This document shows, piece after piece, positions 6,463-12,217 of a stretch of 14,570 nucleotides of DNA; the first letter of the stretch is position 1, and each line of letters opens with the position of its first letter. The notes below the pieces were generated by a model, which worked only from the letters and a program-made list of their open reading frames with translations, searched no databases and had not been told where the DNA came from. The translations under genes and the position numbers were made by a program. Location of the stretch: NCBI GenBank assembly GCA_031412355.1, contig JANOCR010000352.1, forward strand, positions 1 to 14,570. The letters run 5' to 3'. The DNA is from JAENVT01 sp031412355 (lineage in GTDB: Bacteria > Actinomycetota > Acidimicrobiia > Acidimicrobiales > Ilumatobacteraceae).

Positions 6463-6706
6463 TCTTTGACCTGGTGGGAGAACTCGGCGACGTCGAGCAC
6501 TTGCGAAGCCGGCCGCGAACAGCGCAGTCACCGCCAGGACGACACGGTGGTCATGTCGCCAAGTGGCCCCTGCCAGGGCGACGGAGACGAGCGGGGTCGA
6601 TTCGAGGTTGATGCCCAGCATACGTTCGCCGACCTCAGCGCCCCTCGGATCCCATCAGCAGAGCGCCGAGCAGCCAACGCAACCGGGTCAGCCCGCCGAG
6701 TTTCAC
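6459..6706 (-). pseudogene. Decayed membrane protein of the MerR/metal operon (three frames)
   Basis: Pieces of one protein are spread over three frames. A GTG start at 6706 overlaps the previous gene's stop (GTGA) and gives KLGGLTRLRWLLGALLM, then runs into a stop at 6635. A second frame gives GAEVGERMLGINLESTPLVS followed by VALAGATW and TALFAAGFA. At about 6501 one extra base shifts the sense to a third frame, VLDVAEFSHQVKES. I recall similar actinobacterial membrane proteins that read N-terminal helix, polar linker, LGINLESTP, two helices and then LDVREVxHQxxES. Here the linker and part of the first helix are gone and at least two frameshifts are present. At about 6460 it runs into the SnoaL fragment. 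Its position, translationally coupled behind the CCAGP protein, suggests it was once the third operon gene. Function unknown. Confidence 0.55.
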
Positions 6707-6966
6707 GACCGGGTGCGGGTGAGCTCGACCGGCACCTGCCCTGATTCCGGGGTCGCGCATGTGGCCGCTCGCCGGCGGCGGCGGATGACGACGAATGCCA
6801 CGGCAGTGGCACCGAGGATGATGGCGAGGGTGCCGAACAAGGCGAACCCGGCTGCGGTTCCGAGCCCGATCGCGGCAAGCACACCGACGATCGGGCCGGC
6901 GCAGCACACCGCGCATGCCGCCACACCAACACCGACGATCGCGGCATTCTCTTTCTTGGCGGTCAT
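6703..6966 (-). CDS. Small MerT/MerF-like membrane protein with CCAGP motif
   Basis: The 87-residue product has two predicted membrane helices (about 8-30 and 37-61), the first containing the vicinal cysteine motif CAVCCAGP (Cys18, Cys21, Cys22). It ends with a basic stop-transfer RRRRR and a short cytoplasmic tail with one more cysteine. The CC-x-GP arrangement in the first helix is characteristic of mercury-uptake proteins MerT and MerF, which pass Hg(II) inward through paired cysteines, but related small proteins of unknown metal specificity are common in actinobacteria. Its ATG overlaps the stop of the upstream merR-like gene (ATGA), so the two should be co-translated. No MerA reductase or MerB lyase is in the window, so mercury transport is only a possibility. 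Confidence 0.65.
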   Translation of the reverse strand: MTAKKENAAIVGVGVAACAVCCAGPIVGVLAAIGLGTAAGFALFGTLAIILGATAVAFVVIRRRRRAATCATPESGQVPVELTRTRS

Positions 6967-7742
6967 GACGGCTCCCCAAACATGGAGGTGAGGATCGGCA
7001 TTGCGTCGGCGGGTGCCCGCACTTCGAGAGCAACACCACGGGTATCGACGGTGATCGAGAACTGGAAGAACTGGCAGCAGTCCCGCTCAGCGGCCACCAG
7101 ACGCATCAACTCCGCCGTTGGAACGCCGGCTGTGAACACACTGCGGACCCCACCGTCGATCGCCTCTCGGCGGGCCACGTGGTCGAGAAGTTTCTGCCAG
7201 TCTGCGATCCGGCCCTTCATCGAACCGGCGGACAGGGTGCAGGCGATGTCGGGTGCGCCGGCTGGTTGCGGCTTGGACGACAGCGAGACCGCCTGGATCG
7301 TCGCAGCCACGTCGCCGGCAACATCGGTGGTTGGGTCCGTGACGCAGCCGCAGTCGCCGTCGCACGCTCCGTCGGGCCGGTGCTGTTCGAGCGCGGCGGC
7401 CGCTGTTTGCAGTTCGCTGGTGAAGGTCATCAGATCTCCGATCTGTGTTTGGGCGGCGTGGATCTTGCGGGCGACGAGTTGGCGGAGCTGATCCTGGATT
7501 GGTCCGCACTGTCCGCCTTCCCACGCCGTGGTCAAGCCTGTGATCTCCTCGAGGGTGCATCCGAGCTGCTTGGCCCGGGCGATGAACGCCAGCCGGTCGA
7601 GGGTCCGCTCGTCATACGTGCGATACCCGGCGGGAGTCCGCGATGATTCGGGGAGCAGCCCGATCTGTTCGTAGTAGCGCAACGTCGCAGCGGTGAAACC
7701 GCTCGCGTCGGCGACGTCTTTGATCTTCAACGCTGTCGGCAT
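6963..7742 (-). CDS. MerR-family, probably metal-responsive transcriptional regulator
   Basis: The 259-residue protein begins with a winged-helix MerR DNA-binding domain (5-75; LKIKDVADASGFTAATLRYY and PAGYRTYDE), then the dimerisation helix (about 85-122). A cysteine-rich segment follows: Cys79 and CDGDCGC (Cys127, 131, 133), positions comparable to the metal ligands of MerR-type metal sensors. An extra C-terminal domain (about 165-256) contains GRIADWQKLLDHV and the pair ERDCCQFFQFSI (Cys222-Cys223), a module often fused to actinobacterial MerR proteins. I choose the ATG at 7742: an alternative ATG at 7763 lies inside the operator and upstream of the likely transcription start, which falls on 7742 and makes the mRNA leaderless. 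It overlaps the CCAGP gene by 4 bp. The metal or other ligand is unknown. Confidence 0.88.
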   Translation of the reverse strand: MPTALKIKDVADASGFTAATLRYYEQIGLLPESSRTPAGYRTYDERTLDRLAFIARAKQLGCTLEEITGLTTAWEGGQCGPIQDQLRQLVARKIHAAQTQIGDLMTFTSELQTAAAALEQHRPDGACDGDCGCVTDPTTDVAGDVAATIQAVSLSSKPQPAGAPDIACTLSAGSMKGRIADWQKLLDHVARREAIDGGVRSVFTAGVPTAELMRLVAAERDCCQFFQFSITVDTRGVALEVRAPADAMPILTSMFGEPS

Positions 7743-7748
7743 TCCACC

Positions 7749-7780
7749 AGGGTAAGCCTTCATGTCTACTTGAAGGTCAA
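7749..7780 (-). promoter_or_regulatory. MerR-type operator-promoter with long spacer
   Basis: On the minus strand TTGACC (7780-7775) and TACCCT (7754-7749) are 20 bp apart, the stretched spacing typical of MerR-activated promoters. Between them sits the dyad CCTTCA-N8-TGAAGG (7776-7757), with two further inner matches. The -10 ends 6 bases before the ATG at 7742, consistent with a leaderless transcript and with autoregulation of the merR-like unit. Dyad and spacing are seen; regulation is inferred. Confidence 0.7.
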
Positions 7781-7788
7781 GGCGTTTG

Positions 7789-7863
7789 TCAGCGGGGCGC
7801 CTACATGATCACCGCCACACCGGCCACGACGAACAACAGGATCGAACGAAGCGTGGCGGGCAC
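7789..7863 (-). pseudogene. YnfA/UPF0060-like gene remnant with its two ends fused
   Basis: From the GTG at 7863 the frame reads VPATLRSILLFVVA, the start typical of YnfA-family small membrane proteins, and passes directly into GVAVIM, stop, APR, stop. YnfA proteins of about 110 residues usually end in GVAVIMYAPR, so the central three quarters are missing and the Tyr codon has become TAG (7803-7801), with the original-looking end APR-TGA at 7789. The remaining 75 bp therefore seem to be the first and last codons joined by an internal deletion. It lies in the same direction as the merR-like gene, ending 9 bp before its -35 element. The family call is from memory of the end motifs and rests on short stretches. 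Confidence 0.5.
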
Positions 7864-8102
7864 CGACTCACCACACGTAGGCCTCGGCACACACACGCTC
7901 ACCGAGGTGGCCGACCTCCCGGAATGAGCTCGCCCGAATCCTTGGCCGGACCTGAAGATTTCGACCTTCCCTCGATTCTGACTTCGTGTCGGCGGATTCC
8001 GACTTCGTGTCTTCCAAATCTGGATTGTGAGGCGCGTTCCACTTCGGACGCCACACCAGTCCGGATTCGGTGTCTGCGCACACGGGCTTCGGAGCGATGC
8101 GG
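7864..8102. other. Non-coding or degraded stretch upstream of the metal unit
   Basis: No recognisable gene is seen in 240 bp. Several minus-strand frames stay open, one reading EDTKSESADTKSESRE around 7974-8015, but none has a known fold, a ribosome site or a matching start. It lies between the YnfA remnant and the sensor-kinase-like fragment and probably consists of further decayed sequence. The one clear structure is the short tandem repeat at 7974-8015. Confidence 0.45.
7974..8015. repeat. Two-copy 21-bp tandem repeat
   Basis: Copies 7974-7994 and 7995-8015 share gattcNgacttcgtgtc (16 of the first 17 bases identical) and differ in the last four. Weaker echoes lie on both sides (gatttcgacc at about 7957, aatctggatt at about 8017). 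On the minus strand the unit encodes the peptide repeat TKSES. It may be a slippage product in relaxed sequence or the trace of a low-complexity protein tail. Confidence 0.6.
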
Positions 8103-8492
8103 TCACAAACTCTCGATCGGTGCTCGCTGTGTGCTGGCTTCGAGAGCCGCCGTCTGTAGAGGCGGGTTGAACGCGAGGAGAATGGTGAAACTCGCGATCG
8201 ACGCGACGCCGGGGCCGGCGAAGATCACAGCCCGCTCCACACGACTCGACAGGCGGCCACCTGGATACGCGAGCGCCACATGCGCGATGCAAATCGCTTC
8301 GAGCGCACCGAAGGCAACAGCGATCGACGGCACCACGTTGACGTCGGTGTCTGCGTACGAACCGATGAACCACAGAACGCACGCCAGGATCGCACCGCCA
8401 ATCGAATCTCTAGGCGCCGACGCGAACAGGCCATCGCGGAGGACCAATTGCCCTGGCCGGGCAGCTCTTCCTCCCGTAGCTTCCATCTGCAC
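8103..8492 (-). pseudogene. Membrane-domain fragment resembling an actinobacterial sensor histidine kinase N-terminus
   Basis: The frame gives about 129 residues with three hydrophobic segments: IGGAILACVLWFIGSY (about 31-46), PSIAVAFGALEAICIAHVAL (about 55-74) and VIFAGPGVASIASFTILLAF (about 88-107). The central AHVALAYPGGRLSSRVERAV resembles the HLLLAYPSGRLxSRxDRA signature found in N-terminal membrane parts of actinobacterial NarL-type sensor kinases. No dimerisation or ATPase domain follows: the frame stops at 8103 and the DNA beyond codes for nothing recognisable. The GTG at 8492 has no good ribosome site. I read it as an internal fragment of a lost kinase gene; a small intact membrane protein is the alternative. 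It faces away from the dehydrogenase fragment that starts 13 bp further on. Confidence 0.45.
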
Positions 8493-8504
8493 TCAGGAGG
8501 CGCT

Positions 8505-8654
8505 ATGGATTTCGAGTTGTCCGAGAAGATGTCGACGATGCTCGTGATGATCCGCGAGTTCATGGATCGCGAGGTCATTCCGCTCGAAGCTGAGATGTTG
8601 CACGGCGACCCAGTGACTCTGGAAGCCGGCGTCAAGGCCGCACAGGCGAAGGCG
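8505..8654 (+). pseudogene. Acyl-CoA dehydrogenase, N-terminal fragment (about 49 codons)
   Basis: A strong ribosome site (AGGAGG, 6 nt before the ATG) precedes MDFELSEKMSTMLVMIREFM and DREVIPLEAEMLHGDPVTLE. This matches the N-terminal alpha-helical domain of acyl-CoA dehydrogenases, flavoenzymes that introduce the alpha-beta double bond in acyl-CoA oxidation. The match ends after VKAAQAK at about 8652. From there the DNA is the reverse complement of the secreted-protein gene and the frame continues only as Arg/Ser-rich nonsense to 8765. The middle domain, FAD-binding residues and catalytic domain (over 300 residues) are missing, so no enzyme can be made. The well-kept ribosome site and codon use suggest a recent break. 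Confidence 0.7.
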
Positions 8655-9327
8655 TTCCCACGGTCAAGATTCCGGACAGCTCCGCAGTGGTCGCCGTCAA
8701 CAGGGTCGCGGCGTTCGTCGTCACGGCGACGACGGTGGTCCAGGTGTAGAGGTTTCCCGTCGTAAAGCTGCCACCGAGCGCGGCAAGCAGTGCCACGTCT
8801 TCGTTCGCGTCTTGTGCGTTGAGGTCTGCGATGACATCTGATGGTGCTTGCCCGGCGTCGATCTCAGCGTTGTAGAACGCGATCGGCGACATCGCGACGC
8901 ACTGCGACCCGAAGAACGCGGCTTGCCCCTGCGCCGTCCAGTTCAACGCGATCGAGTTGGTGCCGTTGTACGGCAGACCTGCGCTATCGCCTCCAGGGAT
9001 GACATCGCCCCAGTACTTGTTGTTCGACGCGTAGTTGAAGGTCGAATCGAACACGACCGGGTTCTGCGACCCAGTTGGAAGCGCGTGGCCACCGTGCTTG
9101 GCGTTCTGCACCGCGTTCTGACTCACGGTGATCTTTCGATACGGGTTCGTTGTGCTGTGCGTCCGGTGACAGATGGTGATCTTGCTCGAAGCCGCTTCCA
9201 CGGCGGACGGCGCGAAGGGTGAGATCGAGGCAACAGCCGTCACCAGTAGCCCCACCGTGAGGATTCCTGCACGCCCGCGATACCGGCGAGCCACGATCTG
9301 CCTTAGGGACTCACGAATGGGGTCCAT
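8632..9327 (-). CDS. Secreted protein with ICHRTHS motif, C-terminally truncated by a rearrangement
   Basis: The 231-residue frame begins with a signal peptide: basic n-region (RRYRGR), hydrophobic core GILTVGLLVTAVASISPFA (21-39) and a likely cleavage after SAVEA (45). The mature part holds KITICHRTHSTTNPYRKITV (49-68), HGGHALPTG (78-86), NKYWGDVIPGGD (103-114) and two cysteines (53, 143) that could pair. I recall similar actinobacterial secreted proteins that continue into repeated beta domains; here such a domain appears to begin at NAATLLTATTAELSGILTVG (205-224). It then ends abruptly, since the last codons TPSPVRP come from the antisense of the dehydrogenase fragment. The protein would be exported, but its function is unknown. 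The native gene was probably longer, so pseudogene status is possible. The ATG at 9327 has only a weak ribosome site. Confidence 0.7.
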   Translation of the reverse strand: MDPIRESLRQIVARRYRGRAGILTVGLLVTAVASISPFAPSAVEAASSKITICHRTHSTTNPYRKITVSQNAVQNAKHGGHALPTGSQNPVVFDSTFNYASNNKYWGDVIPGGDSAGLPYNGTNSIALNWTAQGQAAFFGSQCVAMSPIAFYNAEIDAGQAPSDVIADLNAQDANEDVALLAALGGSFTTGNLYTWTTVVAVTTNAATLLTATTAELSGILTVGTPSPVRP

Positions 9328-9328
9328 A

Positions 9329-9344
9329 TTGAATCTCGTTTCAA
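9329..9344. repeat. Short inverted repeat TTGAA-N6-TTCAA before the secreted-protein start
   Basis: The 5-bp arms 9329-9333 and 9340-9344 lie immediately upstream of the ATG at 9327 and cover the place of its ribosome site. It could be an operator or a small mRNA hairpin lowering translation, but 5-bp arms are also expected by chance. The rest of 9345-9457 shows no gene and no convincing promoter hexamers. Confidence 0.25.
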
Positions 9345-9457
9345 GCGGCGGAGGGCCGGATCTGCCGCCGCGACGCCGCCGGATTCTGGACTACACCGTG
9401 CGTATCGGCACGAGGCGCGAAAACTTGAGCACAATTCAACCCTTGGCGAGCATCCCG

Positions 9458-10108
9458 TTAGAAGCTTGCGAGGGCGGCCGTGAGCCGGGCGGTTATCTCA
9501 TCGGCCGGCGCGCTGCAGGCTTTCACCACTGGGGCCAGTTCCTCGACGGATGGGTTGTCGGCAACGAGTGACGCCACCACGTCGGGACGCCAGTGCAGGT
9601 GCACCATCGTCTGGAACCTGGCGGCGAGGCGGGTGCGACGTTGCGAGATGCCCACCAACTTTGCGTCGCCGACGAGAACCTCACCCGGCCCGGTTCCGGC
9701 GAAGCAGACCTCGGCCGACCAGGGTGTACGAACGAGGCGGCCCCGGTGTACGACGGCACTCGGCTCCACATCGGCGAGCGCAGCAACCCACAACTCGCCG
9801 ATCCACCACATCGAGTGGCCTATGTCGGTGCGCCACATCTCGTCCGACGCTGGAATCTCGAGATCGAGCCAGACGAACTCGTCGGGCAACAGCAGCACGC
9901 CGCCGCCACCGGATCGGCGACGAACGACGTCGATCCCCTGTCGCTCGGCTGCGGCGACATCGACCGATTCGCGGCGCTGCGATGACCCCAATACCAATGT
10001 CGGCGTTCGAGCCCGGAAGAACGAGGCAACTCGTTCGCCGGTGGGCAGTTCTCGGGCTTGAAACGCCCCGACATCGCCGCCGAGATGTTCGATTCGCCAG
10101 GGGGCCAT
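9458..10108 (-). CDS. Lipoate-protein ligase A / octanoyltransferase-family protein
   Basis: This family attaches lipoyl or octanoyl groups to a lysine on carrier domains such as those of pyruvate dehydrogenase and GcvH. The 216-residue protein has RRRSGGGGVLL (63-73), the family substrate-pocket motif RRxSGGGxV, and VGDAKLVGISQRR (146-158), whose Lys150 matches the invariant lysine contacting the acyl-adenylate. It has only the catalytic domain: the C-terminal accessory domain of long LplA is absent, so it may be a two-part ligase subunit, a LipM-like octanoyltransferase or a related biotin/lipoyl ligase. I choose the ATG at 10108, which lies 2 nt after the HNH gene stop; the longer GTG frame from 10141 would overlap that gene. 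The gene is last in the minus-strand group and ends with TAA. Confidence 0.8.
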   Translation of the reverse strand: MAPWRIEHLGGDVGAFQARELPTGERVASFFRARTPTLVLGSSQRRESVDVAAAERQGIDVVRRRSGGGGVLLLPDEFVWLDLEIPASDEMWRTDIGHSMWWIGELWVAALADVEPSAVVHRGRLVRTPWSAEVCFAGTGPGEVLVGDAKLVGISQRRTRLAARFQTMVHLHWRPDVVASLVADNPSVEELAPVVKACSAPADEITARLTAALASF

Positions 10109-10110
10109 CG

Positions 10111-10608
10111 TCAACTGGCGAGCGCGAGATACCGCTTCCACGCCTCGGGAACCCGGTTGACCGATACGGTGATCCAGGCGAGTTCCTTCGGTGCGCGCGC
10201 CGGCCGGGCCAGCCGCATCCCGGCTTCGTCAGGCGTGCGATCACGCTTGCGCAGATTGCACGGACGGCACGCCGCTGCGACGTTCTCCCAAATGTGCTGG
10301 CCGCCGCGCGACCTCGGCATGATGTGATCGATCGAGTCGGCCATGTTGCCGCAGTACTGGCAACAGTGCTCGTCGCGAACGAACACCGCGCGTCGAGACA
10401 TGGCAGTGCGACGGTGATAAGGAACCTTCACGACATATCGCAGACGAATCACCACGGGATTTGGAACGCTGAGTGTCTCGGCATGCAGATGTGTGCCGTC
10501 GTCTTCGATGATGTCGGCTTTGTCGGCCAACACCAGACAGGCAGCGCGGCGGGAGGGCACGACGGAGAGCGGCTCGTACGTTGCGTTCAACACCAGCGCG
10601 CTCCTCAT
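10111..10608 (-). CDS. HNH endonuclease-family protein
   Basis: The 165-residue protein belongs to the widespread actinobacterial HNH group that starts with VLNATYEPLSV (6-16) and has an N-terminal beta-rich part with VKVPYHRRTAMSRRAVFVRD (60-79). The HNH zinc-nuclease core follows: CQYCG (83-87), SIDHIMPRSRGG (92-103, with His95 the likely catalytic base), HIWENVAAACRPCNLRK (105-121, with Asn109 and the second zinc pair Cys114/Cys117). All key residues are present, so the nuclease fold should be intact. The biological target of this chromosomal group is not known to me; it is not linked to a methyltransferase or phage genes here. The ATG at 10608 gives the usual family N-terminus. It lies 64 nt downstream of the 85-residue gene and is followed by lplA after 2 nt. 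Confidence 0.9.
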   Translation of the reverse strand: MRSALVLNATYEPLSVVPSRRAACLVLADKADIIEDDGTHLHAETLSVPNPVVIRLRYVVKVPYHRRTAMSRRAVFVRDEHCCQYCGNMADSIDHIMPRSRGGQHIWENVAAACRPCNLRKRDRTPDEAGMRLARPARAPKELAWITVSVNRVPEAWKRYLALAS

Positions 10609-10642
10609 GACGTCAGACCCTACCGATGCCTGCCGTCAGGCG

Positions 10643-10660
10643 CGGGCGAATTCCCGCCCG
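10643..10660. terminator. GC-rich hairpin in the gap before the HNH gene
   Basis: CGGGCG (10643-10648) and CGCCCG (10655-10660) are perfect arms around a 6-nt loop, with a second GC-rich palindrome CCGCGG close by (10663-10668). It sits between the stop of the 85-residue gene and the HNH start. No U-tract follows in either direction, so it may be a weak terminator, an attenuating or stabilising hairpin, or incidental in GC-rich DNA. Confidence 0.3.
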
Positions 10661-10672
10661 TTACCGCGGGTA

Positions 10673-10930
10673 TCAAGAAGCCAGCGCGCGGTGAACCTTG
10701 CACCATGAGAGGTAGTTCAGCACATCGGCGGCCTCGATGCGATGGTCCGCCGCGCCATATTGCGTTTGCAACCGGAATCGCACGTAGTCGCCGGGTGGTA
10801 CGGGCAGGTACGGGCGCCGGGCCCACCAGCGCCGCGGCAACGACGCGCGGTACTGACGCAACCCGGTGAGCCACATCCCAGGATGAACAGCAACCACCGC
10901 CACGCATCGCGCGATAGCGAGCGGTCTCAC
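10673..10930 (-). CDS. Conserved hypothetical protein, 85 residues
   Basis: The GTG at 10930 overlaps the stop of the acyl-CoA dehydrogenase gene (GTGA), and an 85-codon frame follows to TGA at 10673. The product starts with a hydrophobic stretch, IARCVAVVAVHPGMWLTGLR (6-25), then reads RRWWARRPYLPVPPGDYVRF (33-52) and EAADVLNYLSWCKVHR (66-81). I recall short actinobacterial proteins with the same pattern (HPGLW, RWWRRPPFLPVPxxxYLRFR, DVVxYLxWC), which supports it being a real gene, but no function is known to me. The amphipathic N-terminus suggests membrane association. The overlap suggests translation coupled to the dehydrogenase. The frame also continues upstream in antisense-like nonsense, so the start is decided by the overlap. 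Confidence 0.75.
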   Translation of the reverse strand: MRPLAIARCVAVVAVHPGMWLTGLRQYRASLPRRWWARRPYLPVPPGDYVRFRLQTQYGAADHRIEAADVLNYLSWCKVHRALAS

Positions 10931-12171
10931 TGCGCCTTCGGCTCCGTCACACCAGTCGCCTTCGGCTCCTTCGGCAGACCGAGGACCATCTCGCCGATGA
11001 TGTTGCGCTGGATCTGTGACGATCCGGCGTAGATGGTCCCGGCACGAGCGTTGAGGAACGTGCCGACCCAACTCCACGAACTGTTGGGTGCGCCCGCGTC
11101 GTCGGTCTGGAACGCGGTCGACGGCCGCCGACCCGTCGGTGTCATGGCGTATGGGCCCAGGATGTCGAGCGCCAACTCGGTGACGACCTTGTGGTACTCG
11201 CTCCAGTACAGCTTGGAGATCGCTGCGTCGGGTCCGGGCTGGTGGCCTTGCAAAAACTTGGTCAGCGTGCGCATGCCGCTGTACCGCATGATCTGCACCT
11301 TGCTGTAACACCACGCCAACCGCTGTCGGATGTTCGGATCACTGATGACGCCCGATTCCTTGGCCAACAACAGCAAGCGGTCGAGCTCGGCCTGATACCG
11401 GATCGGAACCGTGGCTGCCGACTCGCCACGCTCGTAACCGAGCAGCGTCATCGCCACTGCCCAGCCATTGTTGACACCGCCAACCACTTCGTCTTTCGGC
11501 GCGGTGGCATCGGTGTAGAAGATCTCGTTGAACTCGCTCTCACCCGAGATCATCTTGATCGGCCGCACCTCAATGCCGGGCTGGCGCATGTCGACGAGGA
11601 TGAACGAGATGCCCTTGTGCCGCGGAGCGTCGGGGTCGGTGCGAACGAGCGTGAAGATGTGGTCGGCGAGGTGGCCGGCCGACGTCCAGATCTTCTGACC
11701 GTTGAGCACCCACTGGTCGCCGTCCAGCACCCCGCGCAGGCCGATGTTCGACAGATCGCTACCCGCGTTGGGTTCGGAGTAGCCCTGACACCACGTGTCG
11801 GCCCCCGAGAGGATGCGCGGCAGGTACCAGTCCTTCTGCTCGTCGGTTCCCCAATGCAGCAACGTGTTACCCAGCATTTGGATGCCGAAGACGTCGTTCG
11901 GGCCTCCCGTCGGCACACCTGCCTTGGCAAACTCCTCGGCGATGATCACCTGCTCGAGGGCCGACAGCCCGGCACCGCCGTATTGCGTCGGCCAACCCGG
12001 CGCGAGGTAGCCGGCGGCATACAACGTTGCCCGCCACTGGGTGACGAAGGCACTGACATCGTCACCTTCAAGGGCGCCGATCCCACCCCATCTGGCGGGC
12101 AGCTTCTCGGCCAGAAAAGCCTGGACCTTCTCGCGGTAAGCCTCGGCATCGGCGGAGTAGGTTGGGCGCAT
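10927..12171 (-). CDS. Acyl-CoA dehydrogenase (FadE-like)
   Basis: This is an FAD enzyme oxidising acyl-CoA to enoyl-CoA in fatty-acid, sterol or amino-acid breakdown; the substrate cannot be told from sequence. The 414 residues have the three normal domains: N-terminal helices (1-125), a beta domain with the signature CQGYSEPNAGSDL (128-140) and VLNGQKIWTSAGHLAD (155-170), and a C-terminal helical domain with the FAD-contacting IYAGSSQIQRNIIGE (380-394). In medium-chain enzymes the catalytic base is the Glu of YEGT at this place; here it is Ala382. As in FadE proteins of the alpha2beta2 steroid type, Glu247 in the YERGE motif is the likely base. It starts with ATG 46 bp after the ROK kinase and ends overlapping the 85-residue gene. 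Confidence 0.94.
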   Translation of the reverse strand: MRPTYSADAEAYREKVQAFLAEKLPARWGGIGALEGDDVSAFVTQWRATLYAAGYLAPGWPTQYGGAGLSALEQVIIAEEFAKAGVPTGGPNDVFGIQMLGNTLLHWGTDEQKDWYLPRILSGADTWCQGYSEPNAGSDLSNIGLRGVLDGDQWVLNGQKIWTSAGHLADHIFTLVRTDPDAPRHKGISFILVDMRQPGIEVRPIKMISGESEFNEIFYTDATAPKDEVVGGVNNGWAVAMTLLGYERGESAATVPIRYQAELDRLLLLAKESGVISDPNIRQRLAWCYSKVQIMRYSGMRTLTKFLQGHQPGPDAAISKLYWSEYHKVVTELALDILGPYAMTPTGRRPSTAFQTDDAGAPNSSWSWVGTFLNARAGTIYAGSSQIQRNIIGEMVLGLPKEPKATGVTEPKAQ

Positions 12172-12217
12172 GCGCCCAGGTTACCCGCCGGTAAGGGGGC
12201 ACGATCAAGTGAGTGTG

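Noticed and set aside
5650..6744. 364-codon plus-strand frame opposite the exchanger gene
   Set aside because: It is antisense to a clear membrane protein and its product is rich in His, Asp and Arg with no family resemblance.
7743..7763. Longer start for the merR-like gene at 7763
   Set aside because: That ATG is part of the operator dyad and upstream of the predicted transcription start.
9550..10869. 439-codon plus-strand frame opposite lplA and the HNH gene
   Set aside because: It lies antisense to two genes with intact catalytic motifs and has an Arg-rich product lacking motifs.
10931..11314. Upstream part of the minus-strand frame ending at 10673
   Set aside because: It overlaps the acyl-CoA dehydrogenase gene in another frame with nonsense sequence; only the part after the GTG at 10930 looks like a protein.
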